From positions 434,001-498,000 of the forward strand of contig NZ_AMDP01000002.1 in the NCBI RefSeq assembly GCF_028128615.1: a DNA stretch of 64,000 nucleotides, given 5' to 3'. Position numbers and translations under genes: made by a program. Source of the DNA: Enterococcus sp. 5H (GTDB taxonomy: Bacteria; Bacillota; Bacilli; Lactobacillales; Enterococcaceae). The stretch's first letter is position 1. Every line of letters starts with the position of its first letter. Below, piece after piece: positions 17,589-26,007 of this stretch. Below the pieces are notes generated by a model. It searched no databases, had not been told where the DNA came from, and was given only the letters and a program-made list of their open reading frames with translations.

Positions 17589-17961
17589 AAGAAAACGGAT
17601 GAAAATAATGAAATCCTAAACCTTGTAATATTAACTTAATAATAATTATTGTATTTTTTTTATTTGTCAAATAAACGTCAATATGAGTGGAATAACATTC
17701 TAAAAGATTGTTATCAACCCTTAGAAACTGTATAATACAGGTATTTTTTAAATATAAATCTAGTGTAAATCAAAAAAAGAGTGATTTTTGAATCATTTTA
17801 TTTCCAAAAATATTATAAAGGTTATAAAATCCGAAGGTAGAAGCTTAATTTTTTATTTTTTGTCTGTTGCTCGTGTTCTACGAAAGGAGAGTGTGTCTGT
17901 TTTGTTCAAATAAGCTTCTGTTTGTTATGTGATATCAGTTAAATGTAAGAGGAGGATAATC
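17589..17961 (+). promoter_or_regulatory. Promoter and long leader of the giant surface-protein gene
   Basis: There is no gene here. TTGTTA at 17708-17713, a 17-base spacer and a perfect TATAAT at 17731-17736 predict a transcript start near 17743. The leader would be about 220 bases. It contains a 9-base complementary pair (17839-17847 with 17911-17919) enclosing an AAAGGAG ribosome-site-like sequence at 17884-17890. It also holds TCAAAAA/TTTTTGA arms near 17769-17790. The real ribosome site is GAGGAGG at 17949-17955. Confidence 0.6.
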
Positions 17962-20900
17962 ATGAAAAATGATAAGCAAAAAAAGAAAAGTGTTAAATCT
18001 TCAAAAAAGCAAAATAAGTATCGTGCGTTATCTTTAGTATTGACAAGTACGTTAGTTATTGCGCCATTAACTGTCCCATTATCGTTTTACTTACCAGGAG
18101 GAATTACTGCTTCAGCTGCTATTTTAGACGCAGAAATCCTCTCAAACATTACAAGTTCGAACAATAGTGGGACAACAACTGCAAATCGTTGGACAGCTGA
18201 TGGTACTTCAAAGAATGTTAATTTCACTATTTCTGGAGGAGAATTAGTTGGCGGTTCTGTTATCACAAGCGGGAGAAAACAAGCAGTATTAGCTATTCCA
18301 AATGAACTTAAAGGACGTGTTTCTCTAAATGGAGCAGCACAAATTAATACAAATGTTACTATAACGGTAAGTCAACTAGCCTTTTTATCTGCAACATTGA
18401 CCGCAGTCAATAATTTATCAAATGTATTAACTCAAGTTGCAGATGGTGTTTTTGGTAGTTTAACAGGAGTTAATATCAATTTGACAACTGTTAACCAAAA
18501 AATCGCAGCGTTAAACAACTTATCTAATTTCGGAAGTGCGACATTCAATTCTACACCTGTCCTATCTACTGACGGATCATATATTAGCGCAAATATCGAT
18601 GATGGGTTAGGTTTAGTACTAGCGCAAAATGTGACAACGATACTACAAGATTTAAAATCGGCAGTAAATGCATTAAATGCTACAGGCACAAACATTCCTA
18701 CAAATATAGTTGCAGGTGCAATTAATGTTGCCTTGTCTCCAGTAAAACTGGCTACAAATGCTGCTCTTGACATTGCAATTCCTCTTGTGGGTGTTGGAGG
18801 TGCAGGTGTTAATCAGTTAGCTGATGCTTCGGTTTTAGGTTCAACAACTGTTAATTTACCAACAACTGTAACTAGTCCACAAAGTTTGACTCAAAACTTA
18901 AATGCTCGATTTGTTGGTACTGTGGTTAAAGCTGATGTTATTGATATCGGGTTAATTACCACAGCAAATGGTGTTTCGAATATTTATTATGCTGGTACAG
19001 CTGCAGTTGTAGCGCCACCAGTAGTAACCAACACAACTGGTACTTCTCAAACTGGATATACAGTAACCGGTACAGCTACTGCTGGCAACACAGTCGATAT
19101 CCGAAACGCTGGCGGAACAACAATCGGTACTGGTGTTGCAAATGGAAGCGGCATTTTTAGTATTACCATTCCTCAAGGCCAGGCTGGAGCAAGTCAAGCT
19201 CTTAATGCCATCGCAAAAGACGGAGCAACAGAAAGTACTGCAACTGCTTTTACAACGCCTGTAGATCCAATAGTCGTAGCACCACCAGTAGTAACCAATA
19301 CAACTGGTACTTCTCAAACTGGATATACAGTAACCGGTACAGCTACTGCTGGCAACACAGTCGATATCCGAAACGCTGGCGGAACAACAATCGGTACTGG
19401 TGTTGCAAATGGAAGCGGCATTTTTAGTATTACCATTCCTCAAGGCCAGGCTGGAGCAAGTCAAGCTCTTAATGCCATCGCAAAAGACGGAGCAACAGAA
19501 AGTACTGCAACTGCTTTTACAACGCCTGCAGATCCAATAGTCGTAGCACCACCAGTAGTAACCAATACAACTGGTACTTCTCAGACTGGTTATACAGTAA
19601 CCGGAACTGCTGCTGCTAATGATACAGTGGATATTCGTAATGCAAATGGACCAACAATCGGTACTGGTATTGCTGATGGCAGTGGCAATTTCACTATTAC
19701 CATTCCTGAAGGGCAAGCAACAGCAAATCAGTCATTACATGCAGTTGCAAAAGTTGGAGCAGTTGAAAGTACACCAACATCATTCACTACACCTGCTGAC
19801 CCAGTAACGGTTGATGCACCAACTATCGACTCAGTCACTGGTACTTCTTTGACTGGTCATACGGTTAAAGGTAATGCACCTGTAGGTACACAAGTACAGA
19901 TCCGCAATACAGGTGGTACAGTTATCGGAACAACTGCAACTGATAACGATGGGAATTTTGAGATTGTACTTCCTATCGGATTAACAACAGCAAATCAAAA
20001 CTTATTGGCAATAGCGATTGATGAAAATAATAATCAAAGTCCTGAAACATCATTTACAACACCAGCAGATCCAGTAGCAGTCGTTGCGCCAACTGTAGAT
20101 AACGTAGCTGGAAATTCTACTTCTGGTTATACCGTGACAGGTACAGCAACTGCTGGAAATACAGTTGAAATCAAAAACACAGGCGGCACAGTAATTGGTT
20201 CAACAATTGTTGATGGTAGTGGTAACTACACTGTGATCTTACCTATTGGAAGTGCGACTCCAAATCAACAATTAAATGCAATTGCTAAAGATGGCAATGG
20301 AAATCAAAGTCCAGCAACATCATTCACAACACCTGCCGATCCGGTAGAAATTACTGCACCGACTGTAAAAACAGTCATCGGAAGCTCAACAACCGGCTAT
20401 ACAGTAACAGGTACAGCAACTGCTGGAAATACGGTTGAAATTAGAAATACTGGCGGCACAGTAATTGGTTCTGGTATTGCTGATCCAAGTGGCAACTTTA
20501 CAGTAACATTACCTATTGGCAGTGCAACACCAAGTCAACAGTTAAATGCGGTAGCTAAAGATGGGGATGGAAATACTAGCCCGGCTACTCCATTTACAAC
20601 ACCAGCAGATCCAGTAGTAGTTAACGCACCATCAGTAAATAGCGTAACAGGAAATTCTACTTCCGGCTATACAGTAACCGGTACAGCAACTGCTGGAAAC
20701 ACAGTTGAAATTAGAAATACAGGCGGTACAATTATTGGTTCTGGTATTGCTGATGGCAGCGGCAACTTTACTGTTACTTTACCTATTGGAACAGCAACGC
20801 CAAATCAACAATTAAACGCAATTGCTAAAGATGGCGATGGAAACACTAGTCCTGCAACACCGTTCACAACACCAGCTGACCCAGTAATTGTAAATGCACC

Positions 20901-23900
20901 AACAGTTAGTAGCGTAACAGGAAATTCTACTTCTGGTTACACGGTGACCGGTACAGCAACTGCTGGAAACACAGTTGAAATTAAAAATACAGGCGGTACT
21001 GTAATCGGTACTACAATAGCTGATCCAAGTGGAAACTATACAGTTATGATCCCTGTTGGATTAGCAACACCAAATCAACAATTAAGCGCAGTGGCCAAAG
21101 ATGGTGATGGCAATCAAAGTCCAGCTACACCATTTACAACCCCAGCTGATCCAGTAGTAGTTAGTGCACCAACAGTAAACAGCGTAACAGGAAATTCTAC
21201 TTCTGGTTATACAGTAACAGGTACAGCAACTGCTGGAAATACTGTTGAGGTGAGAAATACAGGAGGTACAGTTATTGGTACAACTATTGCTGATCCAAGT
21301 GGAAACTATACAGTTACAATCCCAGTTGGACTAGCATCTCCAAATCAGCAATTAAATGCAATAGCTAAAGATGGTGATGGCAATCAAAGTCCAGCAACAC
21401 CATTTACAACACCGACTGATCCAGTAGTAGTTACTGCGCCTACAGTCGATAGCGTAACAGGAAATTCTACTTCTGGTTACACAGTAACTGGTACTGCACC
21501 TGAAGGTAGTACTGTAGAAATCAAAAATACAGGAGGCACAGTGATTGGCTCTGGTGTGGCTGATGGTGATGGTAATTATACGATTACACTTCCTGCAGGA
21601 ACAGCAACACCAAATCAACAATTAACAGCAACAGCTAAAGATGAGGATGGAAATACAAGTCCTGGAACTACATTTGTTACGCCTGCTGACCCAGTAGTGA
21701 TTTCATCTCCAACGGTCAATAACGTAAGTGGTAACTCAACAACTGGTTATACTGTGACAGGCACCGCAACACCAGGAAATACAGTTGATATCAAAAATAC
21801 AGGCGGAACAGTGATTGGTACAGCAGTAGTTGACCCAAGTGGTAATTATACCGTTACTATTCCGGCAGGGTTAGCAACACCAAATCAACAACTTAACGCA
21901 GTAGCCAAAGATGGTGACGGAAATCAAAGTCCGGCAACACCATTTACAACACCTGCTGATCCAGTAACTATTACTTCACCTACAGTAGATAGTGTAACGG
22001 GTAATTCAACAACAGGCTATACAGTAACTGGTACAGCAGCTGCAGGAAATACTGTCGAAGTTAGAAATACTGGTGGCACAGTTTTAGGCTCAGCAATCGC
22101 TGATGGTAGTGGCAACTATACGATTATTTTACCTACAGGAACTGCGACACCTAACCAACAATTAAATGCAGTAGCGAAAGATGGCGACGGTAATCAAAGC
22201 TCAGCTACTCCATTTGTTACCCCTGCTGACCCAGTAGTTGTAACCTCACCTACCGTAACAAATGTAACAGGAAATTCAACGACCGGTTATACAGTAACAG
22301 GTACTGCAACTGCTGGAAATACAGTTGAAATTAGAAATACTGGTGGTACTGTCATTGGCTCTAGCATTGCAGATGGTGATGGAAACTACACAGTTATAAT
22401 TCCAGCCGGTTCTGCAACACCAAATCAACAATTAAGCGCAGTAGCGAAAGATGGCGATGGTAATCAAAGTCCAGCAACACCATTTACAACACCAGCAGAC
22501 CCAGTAGTAATTGCAGCCCCTACAGTAGATAGTGTAACGGGTAACTCGACATCTGGTTATACAGTAACAGGTACTGCTGCTCCAGCTGACAGCTCTATTG
22601 AGATCAGAAATACAGGCGGAACAGTCATTGGTTCTGGCGTTGCAGATGGCAGTGGTAATTATACTGTGACAATTCCTGCTGGTTCTGCAAATCCAAACGA
22701 GCAATTAACAGTAGTTGCAAAAGATGGCGATGGGAACACTAGTCCAGCGACACCATTTACAACACCAGCAGATCCAGTAGTAATTACAGCTCCTACAGTA
22801 GATAATGTATCTGGCAATTCAACAACAGGCTATACAGTAACTGGTACTGCACCAGCTGGCAGCACTGTAGAAATAAAAAATACTGGTGGAACAGTGATCG
22901 GTTCTGGTACTGCGGATGGTAGTGGTAATTTCACAGTGACAATTCCAGCCGGTTCTGCGACTCCGAATGAAGAGTTAACAGCTTCTGCTAAAGATAATAA
23001 TGGTAATACTAGTCCTGAAACATCATTTACAACCCCGGCTGATCCAGTAATAATTGCTGCTCCGACAATTGAAAATGTTACAGGAACAGCAGCTACAGGA
23101 TACACAGTAACAGGTACTACTACTGTAGGTAATACAGTTGATGTTAAAAACACTGGTGGGACAGTTATTGGTACAGCAGTAGTTGATCCAAGTGGTAATT
23201 TTACAATTACAATTCCAACTGGTTTAGCTACACCAAATCAACAACTAAGCGCAGTAGCGAAAGATGGTGATGGCAATCAAAGTACAGCTACACCATTCAC
23301 CACCCCTGCAGATCCAGTACATGTCAACGCACCAGTGGTTACTAATGTTACAGGTACCTCATCGACAGGTCATACAGTGACAGGTACTGCAACTGCAGGT
23401 CATACGGTTGAGATTAGAAACACCGGAGGAACATTACTTGGAACAACGACAGTTGATGAAGGCGGAAACTTTGTTGTTGCACTTTCAGTTGGAACAACAA
23501 CAGCTAGTCAACAATTGAATGCAGCAGCCAAAGATGGCGATGGAAATCAAAGTACAGCTACACCATTCGCTACTCCAGCCGATCCAGTTTCAATTACAGC
23601 TCCAACGGTTGATAGTGTAACTGGTAATTCTGAATCAGGTTATACGGTAACAGGGACAGCTCCAGCTGGAAGTACAGTTGAAGTAAGAAATACGAATGGA
23701 ACAGTGATCGGAACAGGTACAGCAGATCAAAACGGTAACTACACAGTTGTTATTCCAGCTGGTTCAGCAGGAGAAAACGAACAACTAACTGCAGTAGCCA
23801 AAGATGGCGATGGAAATACAAGCCCTGGAACTTCATTTGTTACTCCAGCTGATCCAGATGTTATTGTTGCCACTCCAATAATTACTAAAATAACAGGAAA

Positions 23901-24651
23901 CTCTTTAACTGGTTATACTATATTTGGTAAAGAAACACCTGGAAACACAGTAAAAATTTATGATACTGACGGTTTCCTTCTAGGTCAAGCAATTGTTAAT
24001 GAATCAGGCACATTTACTATCAAGCTTCCAATTGGCTTTGCTCATGCAAAAGAACTGCTTTCAGCAATTGCTTTAGACCCAGAGGAGAATCAAAGTTCTC
24101 CAGCTAACTTTAATTTACCGGATGATCAAACTAGTGTGACAATATCTGCACCAATTGTAGAAAACGTAACAGGTAGTTCAACAACTGGATATAATGTTAG
24201 CGGTACGGCAGATCCTGGAACAATTGTTGACATCTATAATACAGATGGAAATAAAGTAGGTTCTAGTAATGTAGATGAAAATGGTGATTTTGATGCTAAC
24301 ATTTTACCTGGAATGGTTAAACCGAATGAAGAAGCTACGGCTGTTTCAAGGGATAATAATGGAAATCATAGCGAATCAACCTCATTTGTAATACCGTCTG
24401 ATCCAGGAACAGGTAATAATGGGAATGGCAATAATGGTACAAATGGCAATGGTACCAGCACAGGAACTAATACTACTGGAACTGGAACAAATAACGGAAC
24501 AACTTCCGGTTCACAAAGTCTCGGCGGATCACAAAAAAATCTACCTAATAATGGTGAAGTAGTTAGTAATTGGAGCTTAATTGGATCACTATTACTTGGC
24601 GCCTTAGGTATTTTCGCAATTAAACGTAAAAACAAAAAAGAAGAAGAATAA
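17962..24651 (+). CDS. Giant LPxTG-like cell-wall-anchored protein with ~20 Ig-like repeats
   Basis: This surface protein has 2229 residues. A basic N-terminus and hydrophobic stretch (about 21-52, ending ITASAA) form an export signal. A non-repetitive domain (about 54-350), rich in Asn, Thr, Leu and Val, is the likely binding head; it resembles the N-terminal regions of listerial and enterococcal adhesins, but I cannot name a family. About 20 tandem 89-residue Ig-like units follow (351 to about 2148), each with GYTVTGTA, VEIRNTGGTVIG and TTPADPV, of the bacterial Big_6 kind. A Gly/Asn/Thr-rich spacer leads to the sorting signal: LPNNGE (2194-2199), a hydrophobic helix and a KRKNKKEEE tail. 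Thr of LPXTG is replaced by Asn. The start is ATG 17962 after GAGGAGG. An adhesion role is inferred. Confidence 0.88.
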   Translation: MKNDKQKKKSVKSSKKQNKYRALSLVLTSTLVIAPLTVPLSFYLPGGITASAAILDAEILSNITSSNNSGTTTANRWTADGTSKNVNFTISGGELVGGSVITSGRKQAVLAIPNELKGRVSLNGAAQINTNVTITVSQLAFLSATLTAVNNLSNVLTQVADGVFGSLTGVNINLTTVNQKIAALNNLSNFGSATFNSTPVLSTDGSYISANIDDGLGLVLAQNVTTILQDLKSAVNALNATGTNIPTNIVAGAINVALSPVKLATNAALDIAIPLVGVGGAGVNQLADASVLGSTTVNLPTTVTSPQSLTQNLNARFVGTVVKADVIDIGLITTANGVSNIYYAGTAAVVAPPVVTNTTGTSQTGYTVTGTATAGNTVDIRNAGGTTIGTGVANGSGIFSITIPQGQAGASQALNAIAKDGATESTATAFTTPVDPIVVAPPVVTNTTGTSQTGYTVTGTATAGNTVDIRNAGGTTIGTGVANGSGIFSITIPQGQAGASQALNAIAKDGATESTATAFTTPADPIVVAPPVVTNTTGTSQTGYTVTGTAAANDTVDIRNANGPTIGTGIADGSGNFTITIPEGQATANQSLHAVAKVGAVESTPTSFTTPADPVTVDAPTIDSVTGTSLTGHTVKGNAPVGTQVQIRNTGGTVIGTTATDNDGNFEIVLPIGLTTANQNLLAIAIDENNNQSPETSFTTPADPVAVVAPTVDNVAGNSTSGYTVTGTATAGNTVEIKNTGGTVIGSTIVDGSGNYTVILPIGSATPNQQLNAIAKDGNGNQSPATSFTTPADPVEITAPTVKTVIGSSTTGYTVTGTATAGNTVEIRNTGGTVIGSGIADPSGNFTVTLPIGSATPSQQLNAVAKDGDGNTSPATPFTTPADPVVVNAPSVNSVTGNSTSGYTVTGTATAGNTVEIRNTGGTIIGSGIADGSGNFTVTLPIGTATPNQQLNAIAKDGDGNTSPATPFTTPADPVIVNAPTVSSVTGNSTSGYTVTGTATAGNTVEIKNTGGTVIGTTIADPSGNYTVMIPVGLATPNQQLSAVAKDGDGNQSPATPFTTPADPVVVSAPTVNSVTGNSTSGYTVTGTATAGNTVEVRNTGGTVIGTTIADPSGNYTVTIPVGLASPNQQLNAIAKDGDGNQSPATPFTTPTDPVVVTAPTVDSVTGNSTSGYTVTGTAPEGSTVEIKNTGGTVIGSGVADGDGNYTITLPAGTATPNQQLTATAKDEDGNTSPGTTFVTPADPVVISSPTVNNVSGNSTTGYTVTGTATPGNTVDIKNTGGTVIGTAVVDPSGNYTVTIPAGLATPNQQLNAVAKDGDGNQSPATPFTTPADPVTITSPTVDSVTGNSTTGYTVTGTAAAGNTVEVRNTGGTVLGSAIADGSGNYTIILPTGTATPNQQLNAVAKDGDGNQSSATPFVTPADPVVVTSPTVTNVTGNSTTGYTVTGTATAGNTVEIRNTGGTVIGSSIADGDGNYTVIIPAGSATPNQQLSAVAKDGDGNQSPATPFTTPADPVVIAAPTVDSVTGNSTSGYTVTGTAAPADSSIEIRNTGGTVIGSGVADGSGNYTVTIPAGSANPNEQLTVVAKDGDGNTSPATPFTTPADPVVITAPTVDNVSGNSTTGYTVTGTAPAGSTVEIKNTGGTVIGSGTADGSGNFTVTIPAGSATPNEELTASAKDNNGNTSPETSFTTPADPVIIAAPTIENVTGTAATGYTVTGTTTVGNTVDVKNTGGTVIGTAVVDPSGNFTITIPTGLATPNQQLSAVAKDGDGNQSTATPFTTPADPVHVNAPVVTNVTGTSSTGHTVTGTATAGHTVEIRNTGGTLLGTTTVDEGGNFVVALSVGTTTASQQLNAAAKDGDGNQSTATPFATPADPVSITAPTVDSVTGNSESGYTVTGTAPAGSTVEVRNTNGTVIGTGTADQNGNYTVVIPAGSAGENEQLTAVAKDGDGNTSPGTSFVTPADPDVIVATPIITKITGNSLTGYTIFGKETPGNTVKIYDTDGFLLGQAIVNESGTFTIKLPIGFAHAKELLSAIALDPEENQSSPANFNLPDDQTSVTISAPIVENVTGSSTTGYNVSGTADPGTIVDIYNTDGNKVGSSNVDENGDFDANILPGMVKPNEEATAVSRDNNGNHSESTSFVIPSDPGTGNNGNGNNGTNGNGTSTGTNTTGTGTNNGTTSGSQSLGGSQKNLPNNGEVVSNWSLIGSLLLGALGIFAIKRKNKKEEE
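19012..24405 (+). repeat. About 20 tandem 267-base coding repeats
   Basis: Units begin near 19012, 19279 and 19546, so the period is 267 bases, and the array continues to about 24405. Units 1 and 2 differ at only three bases by eye. The other units are clearly diverged from one another, and units 4, 19 and 20 are the most distant. Confidence 0.9.
24541..24651 (+). other. Variant sortase sorting signal (LPNNGE)
   Basis: It encodes LPNNGE, a hydrophobic segment of about 18 residues and a basic/acidic tail. The layout is a normal sorting signal, but the fourth motif position is Asn, not Thr. Confidence 0.75.
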
Positions 24652-24676
24652 GTCATTTGTTTTTACGAACTTCAAT

Positions 24677-24716
24677 AAAAAATGAGATAGGTTGAATGAC
24701 CTGTCTCATTTTTTTA
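24677..24716 (+). terminator. Terminator after the giant surface-protein gene
   Basis: AAAAATGAGATAGGT pairs with ACCTGTCTCATTTTT (one G-T pair) and is followed by a T-run. Confidence 0.85.
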
Positions 24717-24809
24717 TTTTATTTTATTTTTCACAAAGAAACAAGCTTTCTTTATAGAGCCATATAGCGTAAAATAGAAGTATTCAAATAAAAAGGGAGG
24801 AATAATAGC

Positions 24810-25733
24810 ATGCCGATTCGTGTACCAAAAGAACTACCTGCAATAAAAGTTTTAGAAAAAGAAAAAATATTTGTAATGGACGAAGATCGCGCCATGCGGC
24901 AAGATATTCGCCCTTTAGAAATACTAATTTTAAATTTAATGCCAAAAAAAGATGAGACTGAGGTCCAATTACTGAGACTTTTAAGTAATACTCCGTTACA
25001 AATAAATGTAGAGCTTTTACATATGAGTAGTCATGAAGCCAAAAATACTTCTAGTGACCATTTGAAGCGATTTTACAATCAATTCGAAAAAGTCAAAAAC
25101 AAATTTTACGATGGAATGATTATTACTGGTGCTCCGATTGAACAATTGCCATTTGAAGAAGTTGATTATTGGCATGAACTTCAGGAAATTTTTTTATGGA
25201 GCAAGACCCATGTTTTTTCAACGTTCCATATTTGTTGGGGCGCACAAGCAGGGCTTTACTACCATCATAATATCCCGAAATATAAGCTCGACAAAAAACT
25301 TACAGGTATTTATTCTCATACTGTTTTGTCACCAACTTGGAGTATTTTAAAAGGGTTTGATGATATTTTTTCTGCACCTCATTCACGATATACAGAAGTT
25401 AAAAGAACAGATATACAGAAGATCAACGAATTAGAAATTTTAGTTGAATCAGAGCAAGCTGGCATTTTCTTAGTGGGCAATAAAAATAATCGAGCATTTT
25501 ATGCAATGGGGCACTTAGAATATGATCGAAAAACGTTGCAACAAGAATTTGAACGCGATCAAAAAAAGGGGATCCAGCCTGACCTGCCAGAAGATTATTT
25601 TCCTAATAACAATCCAGCTGAATTTCCACAACTACGTTGGCACATGGCAGCATCGCTATTATTTACCAATTGGTTAAATTATGCCGTTTATCAAAATACT
25701 CCTTATCACCTACATGATTTATTAAACCTATAG
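24810..25733 (+). CDS. metA: Homoserine O-acetyltransferase, MetA type
   Basis: The enzyme acylates homoserine in the first committed step of methionine synthesis. The 307-residue protein carries the nucleophile C142 (FHICWGAQAGLYY) of the MetA fold. Residue 111, which selects the acyl donor, is Glu in GAPIEQLPFEEVDYW. In characterised MetA proteins Glu111 means acetyl-CoA and Gly111 means succinyl-CoA, so this is predicted to be an acetyltransferase despite the common 'succinyltransferase' label. AAAGGGAGG precedes the ATG. It is monocistronic, between two terminators. No S-box or T-box leader is visible in the 154 bases upstream. Confidence 0.93.
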   Translation: MPIRVPKELPAIKVLEKEKIFVMDEDRAMRQDIRPLEILILNLMPKKDETEVQLLRLLSNTPLQINVELLHMSSHEAKNTSSDHLKRFYNQFEKVKNKFYDGMIITGAPIEQLPFEEVDYWHELQEIFLWSKTHVFSTFHICWGAQAGLYYHHNIPKYKLDKKLTGIYSHTVLSPTWSILKGFDDIFSAPHSRYTEVKRTDIQKINELEILVESEQAGIFLVGNKNNRAFYAMGHLEYDRKTLQQEFERDQKKGIQPDLPEDYFPNNNPAEFPQLRWHMAASLLFTNWLNYAVYQNTPYHLHDLLNL

Positions 25734-25740
25734 ACCTACT

Positions 25741-25798
25741 GAATGAATAAAAGAGTGAATTCAGCTAAATATTTTAGCCGATTCATTCTTTTTTTACA
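25741..25798 (+). terminator. Terminator after metA
   Basis: GAATGAAT at 25741-25748 pairs with ATTCATTC at 25781-25788, with an inner GCTAAA/TTTAGC stem, followed by a T-run. Confidence 0.8.
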
Positions 25799-25881
25799 AG
25801 AAAATGCAACCGCTCTCTTTTTTTCTAGTTATGAGAGCAAACTTATTTCTTTTTAAATAAAATAAACGTATTATAAATATT

Positions 25882-26007
25882 AAAGGAGGATATGTTTATC
25901 AGTAAAATAACGTATATTCACTATATAGAGGAGGTTAATTAGTTCATGACGCTGTTAGTATGACAAAGAGAATTTATTATAAAATTTTGATGATAAGGGG
26001 ATTAATT
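25882..26007 (+). promoter_or_regulatory. Leader with stacked ribosome sites and two mini-ORFs
   Basis: Strong ribosome sites sit at 25882-25889 (AAAGGAGG) and 25927-25934 (AGAGGAGG), ahead of the real one (AAGGGG, near 25995). Each is followed by a tiny ORF: 16 codons from ATG 25892 to TAG at 25940, and 5 codons from ATG 25946. The second ORF's stop (TGA 25961) overlaps an in-frame upstream ATG (25960) of the transporter frame. Confidence 0.45.

Noticed and set aside
17891-17932. 13-codon GTG-initiated ORF in the giant gene's leader
   Set aside because: Its Shine-Dalgarno abuts the GTG with no spacing, so translation is doubtful. It is mentioned only as part of the leader.
18952-19716. 254-codon minus-strand ORF rich in Cys, Tyr and Ser
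   Set aside because: It is the antisense shadow of the Ig-like repeats. Similar antisense frames recur with the repeat period (for example near 21352 and 22432), with no ribosome sites and biased residues.
19012-24405. Regular repeats considered as CRISPR-like or satellite DNA
   Set aside because: The repeats are in one open reading frame, 267 bases long, contiguous, and encode Ig-like domains.
24717-24809. Possible S-box or T-box leader before metA
   Set aside because: The gap is under 100 bases after the terminator and shows no conserved leader motifs.
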